From Caballeronia pedi (GTDB taxonomy: Bacteria > Pseudomonadota > Gammaproteobacteria > Burkholderiales > Burkholderiaceae): a stretch of DNA of 64,000 nt. Made by a program: the position numbers and the translations under genes. The stretch lies in assembly GCF_001544915.2 (NCBI RefSeq), contig NZ_FCOE02000004.1, positions 362,907-426,906 on the forward strand, written 5' to 3'. Under the pieces are notes generated by a model. That model did no database searches, was not told the DNA's origin, and was given only the letters and a program-made list of their open reading frames with translations. Positions 27,749 through 37,240 of this stretch are shown here, piece after piece; within the stretch, counting starts at the first letter, position 1; each line of letters starts with the position of its first letter.

Positions 27749-28639
27749 ATGTCCTTCGGAGACTACGAGCCGTTTCGCGTCGATGCGGGGGGCGTAGAGA
27801 TCGTCGGGATGAAAGGCGGTGACGGGCCGCCGCTGCTCCTCATGCACGGCCATCCGCAAACGCACGAGATCTGGCACAAGTGCGCCGGCGATCTCGCGAA
27901 ACACTTCACCGTCATTGCAACGGATCTGCGCGGCTACGGCGCATCGGCCAAGCCGAAGAGCGACGCGCGCCACACGCCGTATTCGAAACGCGCGATGGCC
28001 GCCGATCAGGTCGCGGTGATGCGCCACTTCGGCTTCGAGCGCTTTCTCGTCTGCGCGCACGATCGCGGCGCGCGCGTCGCGCATCGCATGGCGATGGATT
28101 TTCCCGATGCCGTCGATCGCCTGATGCTGCTCGATATCGCGCCGACGCTTGCGATGTACGAAGCGACCGACCGCTCCTTCGCGACCGCGTACTTCCACTG
28201 GTTCTTGCTGATTCAGCCGTCGCCGCTGCCGGAACTGCTGATCAGCGGCAATCCGAATGCCTACATTGACCGCGTGATGGGCAATCGGCACGCGGGCCTC
28301 GCACCGTTCGCGCCGCACGCGTTGCAGGCGTACCGCGATGCGCTCGCGTCGCCCGGCGCGATCTTCGCGATGTGCGAGGACTATCGCGCGTCGGCGAGCA
28401 TCGATCTGGAGCACGATCGCGCCGATCTCGAACGCGGTCTGAAGGTCGCGTGTCCGCTGCGCGTGCTGTGGGGACAGGAAGGCGTGATCGAACGATGCTT
28501 CGACGCGCTCGACGAATGGCGGCGCGTCGCGCGCGACGTGAGCGGCCGCGCGCTGCCGTGCGGACACTACATTCCCGAGGAACAGCCCGACATGCTGCTT
28601 GCGGAAATACTCGCCTTCTTCGAGGCCGATGCGCCCTGA
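27749..28639 (+). CDS. Haloacetate (fluoroacetate) dehalogenase-like alpha/beta hydrolase
   Basis: A 296-residue alpha/beta hydrolase with features of fluoroacetate dehalogenase. The nucleophile Asp105 lies in AHDRGARVAHRMA, with the two Arg residues that bind the substrate carboxylate. The halide pocket His-Trp is in AYFHWFLL, a Tyr is in CEDYRA, and the catalytic His is in CGHYIPEEQPD. These residues are what distinguish defluorinating enzymes from epoxide hydrolases, so hydrolysis of haloacetates is plausible. It is divergent from the nitronate monooxygenase gene. Confidence 0.88.
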   Translation: MSFGDYEPFRVDAGGVEIVGMKGGDGPPLLLMHGHPQTHEIWHKCAGDLAKHFTVIATDLRGYGASAKPKSDARHTPYSKRAMAADQVAVMRHFGFERFLVCAHDRGARVAHRMAMDFPDAVDRLMLLDIAPTLAMYEATDRSFATAYFHWFLLIQPSPLPELLISGNPNAYIDRVMGNRHAGLAPFAPHALQAYRDALASPGAIFAMCEDYRASASIDLEHDRADLERGLKVACPLRVLWGQEGVIERCFDALDEWRRVARDVSGRALPCGHYIPEEQPDMLLAEILAFFEADAP

Positions 28640-28687
28640 AACCCGCGCCGGCGTTGGGTCTTACGCGAGTTCAGGTGATCGTTAAAA

Positions 28688-28805
28688 TTTTGTAGGGAAA
28701 GCACCGATGCACGTGAAATGGTGTCGCGTTACGATACGTTGGACGTTGATCACGTCCAATTGATTCTGCCGCTTGCCGTAGCTGACAAGCGGCTTTCTTT
28801 TTGTG
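28688..28805 (+). ncRNA. Candidate small RNA with its own terminator
   Basis: Between convergent genes there is an AT-rich TAAAAT element (about 28683-28688). It is followed by a dyad with arms TTGGACGT (28739-28746) and ACGTCCAA (28752-28759), and then by an 8-bp GC-rich stem GCCGCTTG / CAAGCGGC (28768-28793) with a U-rich tail. Two hairpins and a U-tract in about 115 bases is a small-RNA layout. It could instead be just the 3' end of the dehalogenase mRNA. The 5' end is a guess. Confidence 0.4.
28768..28802 (+). terminator. Rho-independent terminator
   Basis: Stem GCCGCTTG (28768-28775) and CAAGCGGC (28786-28793) with a ten-base loop, then TTTCTTTTT. It ends plus-strand transcription from the dehalogenase gene or a small RNA before the convergent metallo-hydrolase gene. 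Confidence 0.8.
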
Positions 28806-28818
28806 CGCCCGGTTTGCT

Positions 28819-29730
28819 TCAGGCGGCCGACACGGTTTCGCCGCTCACCCTCACCGAGCCGCCGCGCGCCAGTTCCCCGACGATCTTTTCGATGAGCCTC
28901 CGAAGCTCGCCCGATGGCGCGAGCGTATCGGCGGCGGCGCGCATCGCGCGGGCCTGCGTGGTCATCGTGACGAGCGCGTCGAGCGTCATCGCGCGGACTT
29001 CCATCAGCTTGAAGACGATCAGCACCTTGAGTGCGTTCTTCGCGTTGCGCGCGGGATCGGCCTGCAGGTAATCGAGCCGCGACGAAGCGACGTCGAGCGC
29101 GCGGCCGACGTCCGTGAATGGCGCACCGTGGCCGGGAATCACGACATCGACGTCGAGTTGCGCGATCAGTTCGAGCACCGCGCGTTCTTCTGCGAAGCCG
29201 CTGTTGCCTTCCAGTTCGGGAAAGATCACGCCGAAGCCGTTTTCCCATAGCGCGTCGGCGCTGATCAGCACGCGCAATTCGGGGCAATGCAGCATCAGCG
29301 AATGCGGATCGTGGCCCGGCGCGCCGAGCACGTTCCAGTCGAAACCGCCGAGCGCGAGCGTCGCGCCGTGTTCGATCGTGCCCGTGAAGCCGAACCGGTC
29401 GCAGCGCTGGCCCGTCGCGCGGAACGTGAGCGCTTCCTCGTCCCAGTCGCGCACGGCGTGCGCTTCGCTCGCGGGAATCAGCGTGTCGCACTTATAGGCT
29501 TGCTGAAGCAGCGCGTTGCCGCCGCAATGATCCGAATGCAGATGCGTGTTGACGATCAGATCGAGCTTGCGCGCGCCGAGCGTTCGCTGCACGAGCGCGA
29601 GCGTCTGCGGCGCGTGCGACGCGTAGCCCGTATCGATGATCGCCGTGCCTTCGTCGCTTGCGAACAGCACGTTGTTCGACGAGAGCCAGCCGCGCTCCAA
29701 CACCGTGATGGATTCCGGAAGCGCCTTCAC
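28819..29730 (-). CDS. MBL-fold metallo-hydrolase
   Basis: A 303-residue metallo-beta-lactamase-fold protein starting at GTG 29730, which overlaps the stop of the preceding gene (GTGA). The metal motif is NTHLHSDHCGG (HxHxDH), with further ligands in LGAPGHDPHS, ISADAL and VVIPGHGAPF. Sequence upstream of the GTG has no family character, which supports this start. It is the last gene of a set with the DUF1289-MaoC fusion and YbaK. The substrate is unknown, though thioesters or lactones are common for the group. Confidence 0.87.
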   Translation of the reverse strand: MKALPESITVLERGWLSSNNVLFASDEGTAIIDTGYASHAPQTLALVQRTLGARKLDLIVNTHLHSDHCGGNALLQQAYKCDTLIPASEAHAVRDWDEEALTFRATGQRCDRFGFTGTIEHGATLALGGFDWNVLGAPGHDPHSLMLHCPELRVLISADALWENGFGVIFPELEGNSGFAEERAVLELIAQLDVDVVIPGHGAPFTDVGRALDVASSRLDYLQADPARNAKNALKVLIVFKLMEVRAMTLDALVTMTTQARAMRAAADTLAPSGELRRLIEKIVGELARGGSVRVSGETVSAA

Positions 29731-30323
29731 GCGCGCGGCTCCTTCGGCATCACGACGATGGTCGCCGTCGCCTTCATCACCGTTTCGCCGAGCTGGTTGC
29801 GCGCGCCGCCTTCGAGCTTCACGAGATCGCCATTCAGGCTCGCTTTCCACTTCGCTTCGGTGACGCGCCAGAACATCGTGAGCACGTCGTGCGCCTTCAC
29901 CGCGCGCGTCAGCCGGATGCCGAATTCGAGGCCGAGCGGCTGCGCGTCGCGCGAAAAGTGCGCGGCGAGCATCGCCATCAAGTGCGCGGTCGGCTGCGTG
30001 CCCGACGCGATCAGCGACCCGAAGCGGCTCGCGCGCGCGTAGGCGTCGTCGTGATGCAAGGGGTTGAGATCGTTGACGAGCGTCGCGAAGTGCTTGATCG
30101 ATTCGGGCGGCAGCGCGAGCGCCGCTTCGAACGTTTCGCCGACGATCACCACGCGCGCGCCCTGGCGACGGCTCTCGACGCGCGCGAGCACCGCGCGCTT
30201 TTCTTCATCGTCGCAGGCAGCCCAGGCGGCGATTTCGTCGATGGTGCGCAGACACCCGTCGCAGAAGCCCGTTTCCGGATTCATGCGGCAGACGTCCACG
30301 CACGGCGACGCCACGTCTGTCAT
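29727..30323 (-). CDS. DUF1289-MaoC-like fusion protein
   Basis: A 198-residue protein with two parts. Residues 1-52 are a DUF1289 domain with four cysteines (8, 12, 21 and 24, in SPCVDVC and GFCDGC) and the helix TIDEIAAWAACDDEEKRAVL. From about residue 57 it is a hotdog-fold MaoC-like domain (GETFEAALALPPESIKHFA, DLNPLHHDDAYA, GSLIASGTQPTAHLMA) with the hydratase-type Asp and His. Both are usually separate proteins. It is coupled by ATGA to YbaK upstream and by GTGA to the metallo-hydrolase downstream. The fusion's role is unknown. Confidence 0.8.
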   Translation of the reverse strand: MTDVASPCVDVCRMNPETGFCDGCLRTIDEIAAWAACDDEEKRAVLARVESRRQGARVVIVGETFEAALALPPESIKHFATLVNDLNPLHHDDAYARASRFGSLIASGTQPTAHLMAMLAAHFSRDAQPLGLEFGIRLTRAVKAHDVLTMFWRVTEAKWKASLNGDLVKLEGGARNQLGETVMKATATIVVMPKEPRA

Positions 30324-30817
30324 GACTCGGCCGTTTCGCGCAGCGCGACATCGACGACCGGCGCGCCGGTCAACTCGATCAGCTCTTGCGGCGACAGATT
30401 GAATACCGCGTGCGGATGCCCGGCCGCGGCCCACAGACTGTCGAGCGCGAGCAGGTCTGCGTCGATCAGCGTGACGGGTTCGACCGCATGGCCGATCGGG
30501 CACACGCCGCCGATCGCGTAGCCGGTCTTCTCGCGCACGAACTTCGCATCGGCGCGCGCCAATGCACCGACGCGCGCCGCGACCTTCGCTTCATCGACGC
30601 GATTCGCGCCGCTCGCGATCACGAGCACGGGCGTGTCGTCTTCCTTGCGGCGAAACAGGATCGACTTGGCGATCTGCGCGACCGCGCAGCCCAGACCGGC
30701 TGCGGCTTCAGCCGAGGTTTTGCCGGTTTCGGGCAGCATCACGACGTCGTGCGGATGGCCGCGTTCCTTCAGCAACAGCGCGACGCGGCGCGCGGAATCG
30801 GGTAAGTGGTCGGTCAT
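30320..30817 (-). CDS. YbaK/EbsC-family aminoacyl-tRNA deacylase-like protein
   Basis: A 165-residue protein of the YbaK/ProX-like fold that hydrolyses mischarged tRNAs in trans. It shows KTSAEAAAGLGCAVAQIAKS with the conserved Lys of the family, VLVIASGANRVDEAKVAA, and GYAIGGVCPIGH, the usual glycine-rich substrate-loop segment. It overlaps the next gene by ATGA. Which aminoacyl-tRNA it edits cannot be told from sequence alone. Confidence 0.9.
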   Translation of the reverse strand: MTDHLPDSARRVALLLKERGHPHDVVMLPETGKTSAEAAAGLGCAVAQIAKSILFRRKEDDTPVLVIASGANRVDEAKVAARVGALARADAKFVREKTGYAIGGVCPIGHAVEPVTLIDADLLALDSLWAAAGHPHAVFNLSPQELIELTGAPVVDVALRETAES

Positions 30818-30829
30818 CGTGTTCCCTTT

Positions 30830-31753
30830 TCAGGCGCAGGCGGCCGCGCCGTCGCGCTTCTTCGTGAAAATCGCGCGGCCCGCGCGCGACGAACTCGGCT
30901 TGCTGATCGCACGCGAAATGAAATCGCCGATATCGACGAGCTGATCCAGATCGATGCCCGTCTCGATGCCGAGTCCGTTCATCAGATAGACCACGTCTTC
31001 GGTCGCGACATTGCCCGTCGCGCCCTTCGCATACGGACAGCCGCCGAGCCCCGCCACCGATGCGTGGAAGATCTCGACGCCTTCGAGCAGCGCCGCATAG
31101 ATATTGCCGATGGCCTGTCCGTACGTATCGTGGAAGTGCCCGGAAAGCCGCTCGCGCGGAAACACTTTCTGCGCCGCTGCGAGCACTTCGCGCGTGCGTT
31201 TGGGCGTGCCGACGCCGATCGTATCGGCGATGTCGATCTCGTCGCAGCCGAGGGCCTTCATGCGCTCGACCACATCCACCACCGATTCGATGCTCACTTC
31301 GCCCTGATACGGGCAGCCGAGCGCGCACGAGATGCTGCCGCGCAGCCGCATGCCCGCATCCTTCGCGGCCTTCGCGACCGGCTCGAAGCGCGCGATGCTC
31401 TCCGCGATACTGCAATTGATGTTCTTCTGCGAGAACGCCTCGCTGGCCGCGCCGAAGATCACGATTTCATCGGCCTTCGCTTCGAGCGCGCCTTCGAAGC
31501 CGCGCAGATTCGGCGTCAGCACCGAGTAGATCGTGCCCGGACGGCGCTCGATGCCGGCCATCACGGCGGCGGCGTCGGACATCTGCGGCACCCATTTCGG
31601 CGACACGAACGATGTCGACTCCACGTTGACGATGCCCGCGCGCGCAAGCCGGTTCACCAGCTCGATCTTGGTTTCGGTGGGCACGAACTCCTTTTCGTTC
31701 TGCAGGCCGTCGCGCGGCCCGACTTCGACGATTTTCACTTTTGCCGGAATCAT
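30830..31753 (-). CDS. Hydroxymethylglutaryl-CoA lyase
   Basis: A 307-residue TIM-barrel lyase that splits HMG-CoA into acetyl-CoA and acetoacetate, the last step of leucine degradation. Motifs are VEVGPRDGLQNE at the N-terminus (metal and substrate residues), TSFVSPKWVPQM, SGHFHDTYGQA with metal-binding His residues, and the signature loop SVAGLGGCPYAKGATGN with the catalytic Cys. It lies 12 bases upstream of ybaK on the same strand, so probably the same transcript. The MerR regulator at 46.8 kb resembles regulators of this pathway. Confidence 0.95.
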   Translation of the reverse strand: MIPAKVKIVEVGPRDGLQNEKEFVPTETKIELVNRLARAGIVNVESTSFVSPKWVPQMSDAAAVMAGIERRPGTIYSVLTPNLRGFEGALEAKADEIVIFGAASEAFSQKNINCSIAESIARFEPVAKAAKDAGMRLRGSISCALGCPYQGEVSIESVVDVVERMKALGCDEIDIADTIGVGTPKRTREVLAAAQKVFPRERLSGHFHDTYGQAIGNIYAALLEGVEIFHASVAGLGGCPYAKGATGNVATEDVVYLMNGLGIETGIDLDQLVDIGDFISRAISKPSSSRAGRAIFTKKRDGAAACA

Positions 31754-31800
31754 GGCTGTCTCCCTTTATATGCGATGCGATGCGATTCGATGCGATGCGT

Positions 31801-32742
31801 TCAGTACCCGCGCCTGAAATCGACGATGCCGCTGATCGGCTCGCCGCGCGCGAGTGCTTTGATCTTGCCGGCGATCTGCACGATGCTTTCTTCGCGCAGC
31901 GTTTCCGCCGAAATATGCGGCGTCACCGATACACGCGGATGCGTCCAGAACGGATGATCCTGCGGCAACGGTTCCGTGTGAAAGACGTCGAGTGTCGCGG
32001 CGGCGATCTGGCCGCCATCGAGCGCGGCGATGAGATCCGTATCGACGAGATGCGGACCGCGCGCCACGTTTACCAGATACGCGCCGGGCGCGAGCTTCGC
32101 GAACGTGCGCGCGTTCAGAATGCCTTCGGTGTCGGGCGTGTGCGGCAACAGATTGATGAGCACCTTCACGCCGTCGAGAAACGCATCGAACCGTTCCGGG
32201 CCCGCATAAACCTGCACGCCTTCGATCGTCTTCGGCGAGCGGCTGTAGCCACGCACGGGCACGCCGAGTTTCAGCAAGCCCTTTGCGACTTCGCCGCCCA
32301 GCACGCCGAGGCCGAGCACGCCGACGGTAAACGATTCACGCGCGTGCTGCGGCAGTTTTTCCCAGCGGCCTTCGCGTTGCAGCGCGTCGTATTCGTCGAA
32401 ACGGCGCAGGTAGCGCAGCACGCAGTACGTCGCGTATTCGACCATCTGCTGCGCCATGCCGGTATCTTCCAGACGCACGAGCTTCGCGTTCGGCGGCAAC
32501 GTGCCGGGTTCCTTGCGCTCGACATCGAGAATTGCATCGACGCCCGCGCCGAGATTGAACACCGCCTGCAAGTCCGGACGATTCGCGAACAGCTCGCGCG
32601 GCGCGCGCCAGACGATCGCGTAGTCGGCGGGCGCGGTGTCGCCCGGCTCCCACACGCGCAGATCCGCGCCCGGCAGCTCGCGCCGCAGGCCGCCGAGCCA
32701 CGCGTCGAGATCGGCGCCTTTTTCGTAGAAGATGATTTTCAT
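31801..32742 (-). CDS. ghrA: Glyoxylate/hydroxypyruvate reductase A-type dehydrogenase
   Basis: A 313-residue D-2-hydroxyacid dehydrogenase. The NAD(P)-binding loop is [14 protein letters not shown], the substrate Arg is in [14 protein letters not shown], and the catalytic His is in [10 protein letters not shown]. Overall it follows the short GhrA branch (N-terminus [16 protein letters not shown]). It reduces glyoxylate or hydroxypyruvate. Its ATG overlaps the bioB stop, so it is translated as the last gene of the biotin operon, although no biochemical link to biotin is known to me. Confidence 0.9.
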   Translation of the reverse strand: MKIIFYEKGADLDAWLGGLRRELPGADLRVWEPGDTAPADYAIVWRAPRELFANRPDLQAVFNLGAGVDAILDVERKEPGTLPPNAKLVRLEDTGMAQQMVEYATYCVLRYLRRFDEYDALQREGRWEKLPQHARESFTVGVLGLGVLGGEVAKGLLKLGVPVRGYSRSPKTIEGVQVYAGPERFDAFLDGVKVLINLLPHTPDTEGILNARTFAKLAPGAYLVNVARGPHLVDTDLIAALDGGQIAAATLDVFHTEPLPQDHPFWTHPRVSVTPHISAETLREESIVQIAGKIKALARGEPISGIVDFRRGY

Positions 32743-33779
32743 GCGTGGCCGTGCCCGCACGAGCGCTCAGTGCTTTCGACGCCGGCATTCTGGGCCGACT
32801 CCGCGCGCATGCCCAGACGCTCGATCAGCTTGCGATCGGCTTCGGCCTGCGGGTTGCTCGTCGTCAAAAGCTGGTCGCCGTAGAAGATCGAGTTCGCGCC
32901 GGCGGCGAAGCACAGCGCCTGCAGCGCCTCGTCCATCTGCTCGCGGCCGGCCGAGAGACGCACCATTGCCTTCGGCATCGTGATGCGTGCGACCGCGATC
33001 GTGCGCACGAACTCGAACGGATCGAGCGCCTCGACGCCGGTGAGCGGCGTGCCCGCGACCTGCACGAGATTGTTGATCGGCACCGATTCCGGATACGGCT
33101 CCATGTTCGCCAGTTGCGAGATCAGGCCCGCGCGTTCGCGCCGCGATTCGCCCATGCCGACGATCCCGCCGCAGCACACGTTGATGCCGGCGTCGCGCAC
33201 ATGTTCGAGCGTGTCGAGGCGATCCTGATACGTGCGCGTCGAGATGATCTGGCCGTAGAACTCCGGCGAGGTATCCAGATTGTGGTTGTAGTAATCGAGG
33301 CCCGCATCGCGCAGTCCTTGCGCCTGATGCGCCTCCAGCATGCCGAGCGTCACGCAGGTTTCGAGGCCCATCGCCTTGACGCCGCGGATCATGTCCTTGA
33401 TCGGCTCCAGATGGCGATCCTTCGGATTGCGCCACGCCGCGCCCATGCAGAAGCGCGTCGCGCCATTGCTCTTCGCGACTTCTGCTGCTTTCAGGACTTC
33501 GCCGACTTCCATCAGCTTTTCGGCCTTCAGGCCCGTGTCGTGATGCACCGACTGCGGACAGTACGCGCAATCTTCCTCGCAGCCGCCGGTCTTGATCGAC
33601 AGCAGCGTGGAAAGCTGCACCGCGTTCGGATCGAAATGCTCGCGATGCACGGTCTGCGCGCGATACAGCAGATCGTTGAACGGCAAGTCGTACAGCGCGA
33701 CGACATCGGCGACGCGCCAGCGCTGCATCGGTTGCGACGTGGTGTGAGCGGTCGGCTCAGCGGTGATTTGCTGTGTCAT
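32739..33779 (-). CDS. bioB: Biotin synthase
   Basis: A 346-residue radical-SAM enzyme that inserts sulfur into dethiobiotin. The cluster motif is [13 protein letters not shown] (C-x3-C-x2-C), near residue 69. [14 protein letters not shown] and the segment around [10 protein letters not shown] contain the cysteines and Arg of the auxiliary cluster region. Length and motifs are standard. The start lies four bases downstream of the bioD stop, and the stop overlaps the ghrA start. Confidence 0.97.
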   Translation of the reverse strand: MTQQITAEPTAHTTSQPMQRWRVADVVALYDLPFNDLLYRAQTVHREHFDPNAVQLSTLLSIKTGGCEEDCAYCPQSVHHDTGLKAEKLMEVGEVLKAAEVAKSNGATRFCMGAAWRNPKDRHLEPIKDMIRGVKAMGLETCVTLGMLEAHQAQGLRDAGLDYYNHNLDTSPEFYGQIISTRTYQDRLDTLEHVRDAGINVCCGGIVGMGESRRERAGLISQLANMEPYPESVPINNLVQVAGTPLTGVEALDPFEFVRTIAVARITMPKAMVRLSAGREQMDEALQALCFAAGANSIFYGDQLLTTSNPQAEADRKLIERLGMRAESAQNAGVESTERSCGHGHA

Positions 33780-33783
33780 GAGG

Positions 33784-34485
33784 TCAATCCTTTTGATGAA
33801 GCGAGTCGGTCAGAACGTCGATGTCGAGCGAATCGGCGGCGCGCGACGCATCGGGCGAAGGGAGATGCGGAATCACGCCGATGAGCGGCGCCTTGATGCG
33901 TTGTTTGAGCGTTGCGATATTTTCGTCGGGATACAGCATAGCCGGATCGACGCGATTGGCGACCCAGCCCGCGAGCTTCAGTCCGCGCGACGCGATGGCT
34001 TCCACGGTCAAAAGCGCATGGCTGATGCAGCCGAGCCGCATGCCGACCACCAGCACCACCGGCAGATTCAGCGCGAGCGCGAGATCGGCGGTGTCGTGCG
34101 CGTCGTCGAGCGGCACGCGAAAGCCGCCGACGCCTTCCACCACGACGATATCCGCCTGCGTCACGGCGAAGCGATGCGCCTCGACGATGCGCGCGATATC
34201 CAGCGCGATGCCCTCGCGCGCGGCGGCGATATGCGGCGCAATCGGCTCGCGCATCATGAACGGCGTGCGGATTTCATTGGGCAGCGCGACGTTCGCGGCG
34301 GCGTCGAGCTGATCGGCGTCTTCGTTGTGCAGCACGCCGTCGCGCTCGACGGCCCCTGAGGCGATCGGCTTCATCGCGGCGGCGCGCAGGCCCGCGCGCG
34401 CGAAGCCGTGCAGCAGCCCCGCAGAGACGAGCGTCTTGCCGATTTCCGTATCGGTGCCGGCGACGAATAGCGATAAGGCGTTCAT
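33784..34485 (-). CDS. bioD: Dethiobiotin synthetase
   Basis: A 233-residue P-loop ligase that closes the ureido ring of biotin with CO2 and ATP. The P-loop is [16 protein letters not shown] (from about residue 7). Further motifs are KPIASGA with the diaminopelargonate-contacting Lys and [12 protein letters not shown]. The start overlaps the bioF stop by ATGA. It belongs to the minus-strand bioA-bioF-bioD-bioB operon. Confidence 0.97.
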   Translation of the reverse strand: MNALSLFVAGTDTEIGKTLVSAGLLHGFARAGLRAAAMKPIASGAVERDGVLHNEDADQLDAAANVALPNEIRTPFMMREPIAPHIAAAREGIALDIARIVEAHRFAVTQADIVVVEGVGGFRVPLDDAHDTADLALALNLPVVLVVGMRLGCISHALLTVEAIASRGLKLAGWVANRVDPAMLYPDENIATLKQRIKAPLIGVIPHLPSPDASRAADSLDIDVLTDSLHQKD

Positions 34486-35672
34486 AAAGTCTTCAGTGCG
34501 TGATCGAGGCGCGCGAGATCGTCCTCGCTGTGCGCGGCGGAAAGCGAAATGCGCAGGCGCGAGGTGCCTTGCGGCACGGTCGGCGGACGGATCGCGGGCA
34601 CCCAGAGGCCGTGTTTGTCGAGCGCGGCGGCGATCTCCAGCGTTTCATCGTTGCCGCCGATCACGAGCGGCTGCACGGCCGTATGCGAATCGACGGGCAT
34701 CCAGCGCGTGCGCTTGAGCATCGCGCGCGTGGTCTCGATCAGCGACGCGAGATGTGCGCGCCGTCGGTCGCCTTCATCGCTCGCAATGACTTCGATGCTC
34801 TTCGACACCGCGAGCGCTACCGCCGGCGGCGACGCCGTCGTGAAGATATACGGACGCGCGCGCTGCACCAGCCATTCGACGACAGTCTCATGCGCCGCGA
34901 CGAACGCGCCCGCGACGCCCGCCGCCTTGCCGAGCGTGCCGACATACACGAGATGCGGCGAGCGCAGCGCGTAATGCGCCAACGCGCCGCGTCCTTGCGG
35001 GCCGAGGACGCCGAAGCCATGCGCGTCGTCGACGATGAGCCACGCGCCGTACTTCTCCGCGAGTTCGACGAGACGCGCGAGCGGCGCGATATCGCCGTCC
35101 ATGCTGAACACGGTGTCGGTGACGATAAGCTTGGTCGCCGCGCTGTCGCCCGAGGCGTCGAGCATCGCGTCGAGGGCGTCCATGTCGGCGTGCGGGTAGA
35201 TCTGCGTCTCCGCGCGTGAGAGACGCACGCCGTCGATCAACGACGCGTGGTTCAGCGCATCGGAGAACACGATCGTGCCGCGTCCGGCGAGCGCGGTCAC
35301 GATCGCGAGGTTCGCCATGTAGCCGGTGCTGAAGTAGAGCGCGCGCGCATTGTCGACGAAACCGCCCGAGAACGCGGCGAGATCGTCTTCGAGCTGCGCG
35401 TGCGCGCGCGAATGGCCGCCAAGCAGATGCGAGCCGCCGCTGCCCGCGCCGTAGCGCGATGCGCCTTCGGCCAGCGCCGCGCGGATGCCTTCGTGCGCGG
35501 CGAGGCCGAGATAATCGTTGCTCGCGAAGCCGATGATCTCGCGGCCATCGACCGTCATGTGCGCGGAGCACGCGCTGTCGATGGTCTTGCGGCGGCGTCG
35601 CAGGCCGCGCGCGTCGATATCGGCGAGGCCTTGTTTCAGCGTTGCGTAGAGCGCTTGCGAGGTATTCGTCAT
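34482..35672 (-). CDS. bioF: 8-amino-7-oxononanoate synthase
   Basis: A 396-residue PLP enzyme that condenses pimeloyl-ACP (or CoA) with alanine. It shows [45 protein letters not shown] and the PLP lysine in [15 protein letters not shown], as in other alpha-oxoamine synthases. The start [12 protein letters not shown] at 35672 overlaps the bioA stop by four bases (ATGA), and its stop overlaps bioD in the same way. Confidence 0.97.
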   Translation of the reverse strand: MTNTSQALYATLKQGLADIDARGLRRRRKTIDSACSAHMTVDGREIIGFASNDYLGLAAHEGIRAALAEGASRYGAGSGGSHLLGGHSRAHAQLEDDLAAFSGGFVDNARALYFSTGYMANLAIVTALAGRGTIVFSDALNHASLIDGVRLSRAETQIYPHADMDALDAMLDASGDSAATKLIVTDTVFSMDGDIAPLARLVELAEKYGAWLIVDDAHGFGVLGPQGRGALAHYALRSPHLVYVGTLGKAAGVAGAFVAAHETVVEWLVQRARPYIFTTASPPAVALAVSKSIEVIASDEGDRRRAHLASLIETTRAMLKRTRWMPVDSHTAVQPLVIGGNDETLEIAAALDKHGLWVPAIRPPTVPQGTSRLRISLSAAHSEDDLARLDHALKTL

Positions 35673-36979
35673 GCGGCGCCCCCGGCAAGCGTAACGTCGA
35701 GCGTCTCGCGCGTGCGTTGCGCGAGGAGCGCGAGTTCGTCGTCGCTGAGGATGTACGGCGGCATCATGTAGACCGTCGTGCCGATCGGGCGCATCAGCAG
35801 TTCGCGCTTCAGTGCGTTGGCGAAGAAACGGCGCGAAAACGTCTTGTCGTCGATGTCGACATCGAACGCGAAGATCGTGCCGCGTTCGCGCAGGTTCTTT
35901 ACGCGTTCGTGCTTGCCGAAATGCGCGCGCAACGCCTCGCGCAACAACGCCGACTTGCGTCGATTCTCCGCCAGCACGTTCGCGCTTTCGAACAGATCGA
36001 GCGTGGCGAGCGCGGCGCGGCACGCGAGCGGATTGCCCGTGTACGAATGGGAGTGCAGGAAGCCGCGCGTGACGTCGTCGTCGTAGAAAGCGGCGTAGAT
36101 GTCGTCACGCGTAAGGACGATCGACAGCGGCAGATAACCGCCGCTGATGCCCTTCGACAGGCAGATGAAATCCGGCCAGATGCCGGCCTGCTCGCACGCG
36201 AAAAAAGTACCGGTGCGCCCGCAGCCGACCGCGATTTCATCGGCGATCAGATGCACGCCGAATTCGTCGCACAACGCGCGCAATTGCGCGAGATACGACG
36301 CGTCGTACATCGCCATGCCAGCCGCGCACTGCACGAGCGGCTCGACGATGACGGCCGCGAGGCTCGGCGCGCGTTGCTCGAACAGCGCGCGCATCGCGGC
36401 GATGGCGGAATCGACGCCCGCCACGGCCGGCGACGCGACCACATGCGCGTGACGGATCAGCGGATCGTAGGCGTCCTTGAAGAGGGCGACATCGGTCACG
36501 CCGAGCGCGCCGATCGTTTCGCCGTGGTAGCTGTTCGCCAGGCACGCGAATTCGCGCTTCTTGTCCTGTCCGCGATTGCGCCAGAAGTGAAAGCTCATCT
36601 TCAGCGCGATTTCGACCGCCGACGCGCCATCCGACGCGAAAAACGCATGACCGAGCGTGCGCTGCGTGAGCGCCGACAGACGCTCGGCCAGTTCGATGGC
36701 GCTCTCGTGCGTGCAGCCCGCGAGCATCGCGTGTTCGAGCGTGTCGAGCTGATCTTTGAGCGCGCGATTGATGTCTTCGTTCGCGTGGCCGAAGAGGTTC
36801 ACCCACCACGAGCTGATCGCATCGAGATAGCGGTCGCCCTGCGGATCGTAGAGCCACGCGCCCTTGCCGCGCGCGATCGGCACGAGCGGCACGCGCTCGT
36901 GATGTTTCATCTGGGTGCACGGATGCCACACGGCCGCGAGCGAGCGGGCAACCCAGTCCTGATTGGCTTCTGTGTTCAA
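35669..36979 (-). CDS. bioA: Adenosylmethionine-8-amino-7-oxononanoate aminotransferase
   Basis: A 436-residue class III aminotransferase and the first gene of the biotin operon. Signatures are [37 protein letters not shown] and the PLP lysine in [16 protein letters not shown] place the start at TTG 36979 because GGGAG lies seven bases upstream and family similarity begins there; no ATG fits well. A rare TTG start may limit translation. It transfers the SAM amino group to KAPA to form DAPA. Confidence 0.93.
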   Translation of the reverse strand: MNTEANQDWVARSLAAVWHPCTQMKHHERVPLVPIARGKGAWLYDPQGDRYLDAISSWWVNLFGHANEDINRALKDQLDTLEHAMLAGCTHESAIELAERLSALTQRTLGHAFFASDGASAVEIALKMSFHFWRNRGQDKKREFACLANSYHGETIGALGVTDVALFKDAYDPLIRHAHVVASPAVAGVDSAIAAMRALFEQRAPSLAAVIVEPLVQCAAGMAMYDASYLAQLRALCDEFGVHLIADEIAVGCGRTGTFFACEQAGIWPDFICLSKGISGGYLPLSIVLTRDDIYAAFYDDDVTRGFLHSHSYTGNPLACRAALATLDLFESANVLAENRRKSALLREALRAHFGKHERVKNLRERGTIFAFDVDIDDKTFSRRFFANALKRELLMRPIGTTVYMMPPYILSDDELALLAQRTRETLDVTLAGGAA

Positions 36980-37054
36980 AAACGGCTCCCAAGCGCCTGG
37001 ACGCTTGCGTTGCTGGGGAAAACTGCGCGAGTCAATTATCCCTAAAAGCGGCGC

Positions 37055-37080
37055 AACCTTCCGTATTCGGAAGGTTTTTT
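37055..37080 (+). terminator. Plus-strand terminator upstream of bioA
   Basis: Arms AACCTTCC (37055-37062) and GGAAGGTT (37069-37076) are followed by TTTT on the plus strand. No plus-strand gene precedes it, since bioA runs the other way. It may end an antisense transcript or be an incidental dyad in the bioA leader. Confidence 0.55.
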
Positions 37081-37185
37081 GGCCATGCGTGCGCGCGCAA
37101 TGGAAATGCGAAAACGCGCTATCGCGCGTAACTTCGCGCATTTCGAAGCGTTGTCGTCGGATTGGCGCGGAAGATGCGGGCTTGG

Positions 37186-37215
37186 CAAAAGCGAACGCCG
37201 GCGCATGGCCGGCGT
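37186..37215 (-). terminator. Terminator of the exported hydrolase gene
   Basis: On the minus strand the arms ACGCCGGC and GCCGGCGT (37208-37215 and 37195-37202) form an 8-bp stem with a five-base loop. A short spacer and TTTT (37187-37190) follow. It lies about 25 bases beyond the hydrolase stop. Confidence 0.75.
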
Positions 37216-37240
37216 CTGAAGAAAGCGGGAAAGGGCGCGT

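Noticed and set aside
30806..31957. A plus-strand frame of 383 codons opposite the HMG-CoA lyase gene
   Set aside because: Complement of a gene with full HMG-CoA lyase signatures; no independent support.
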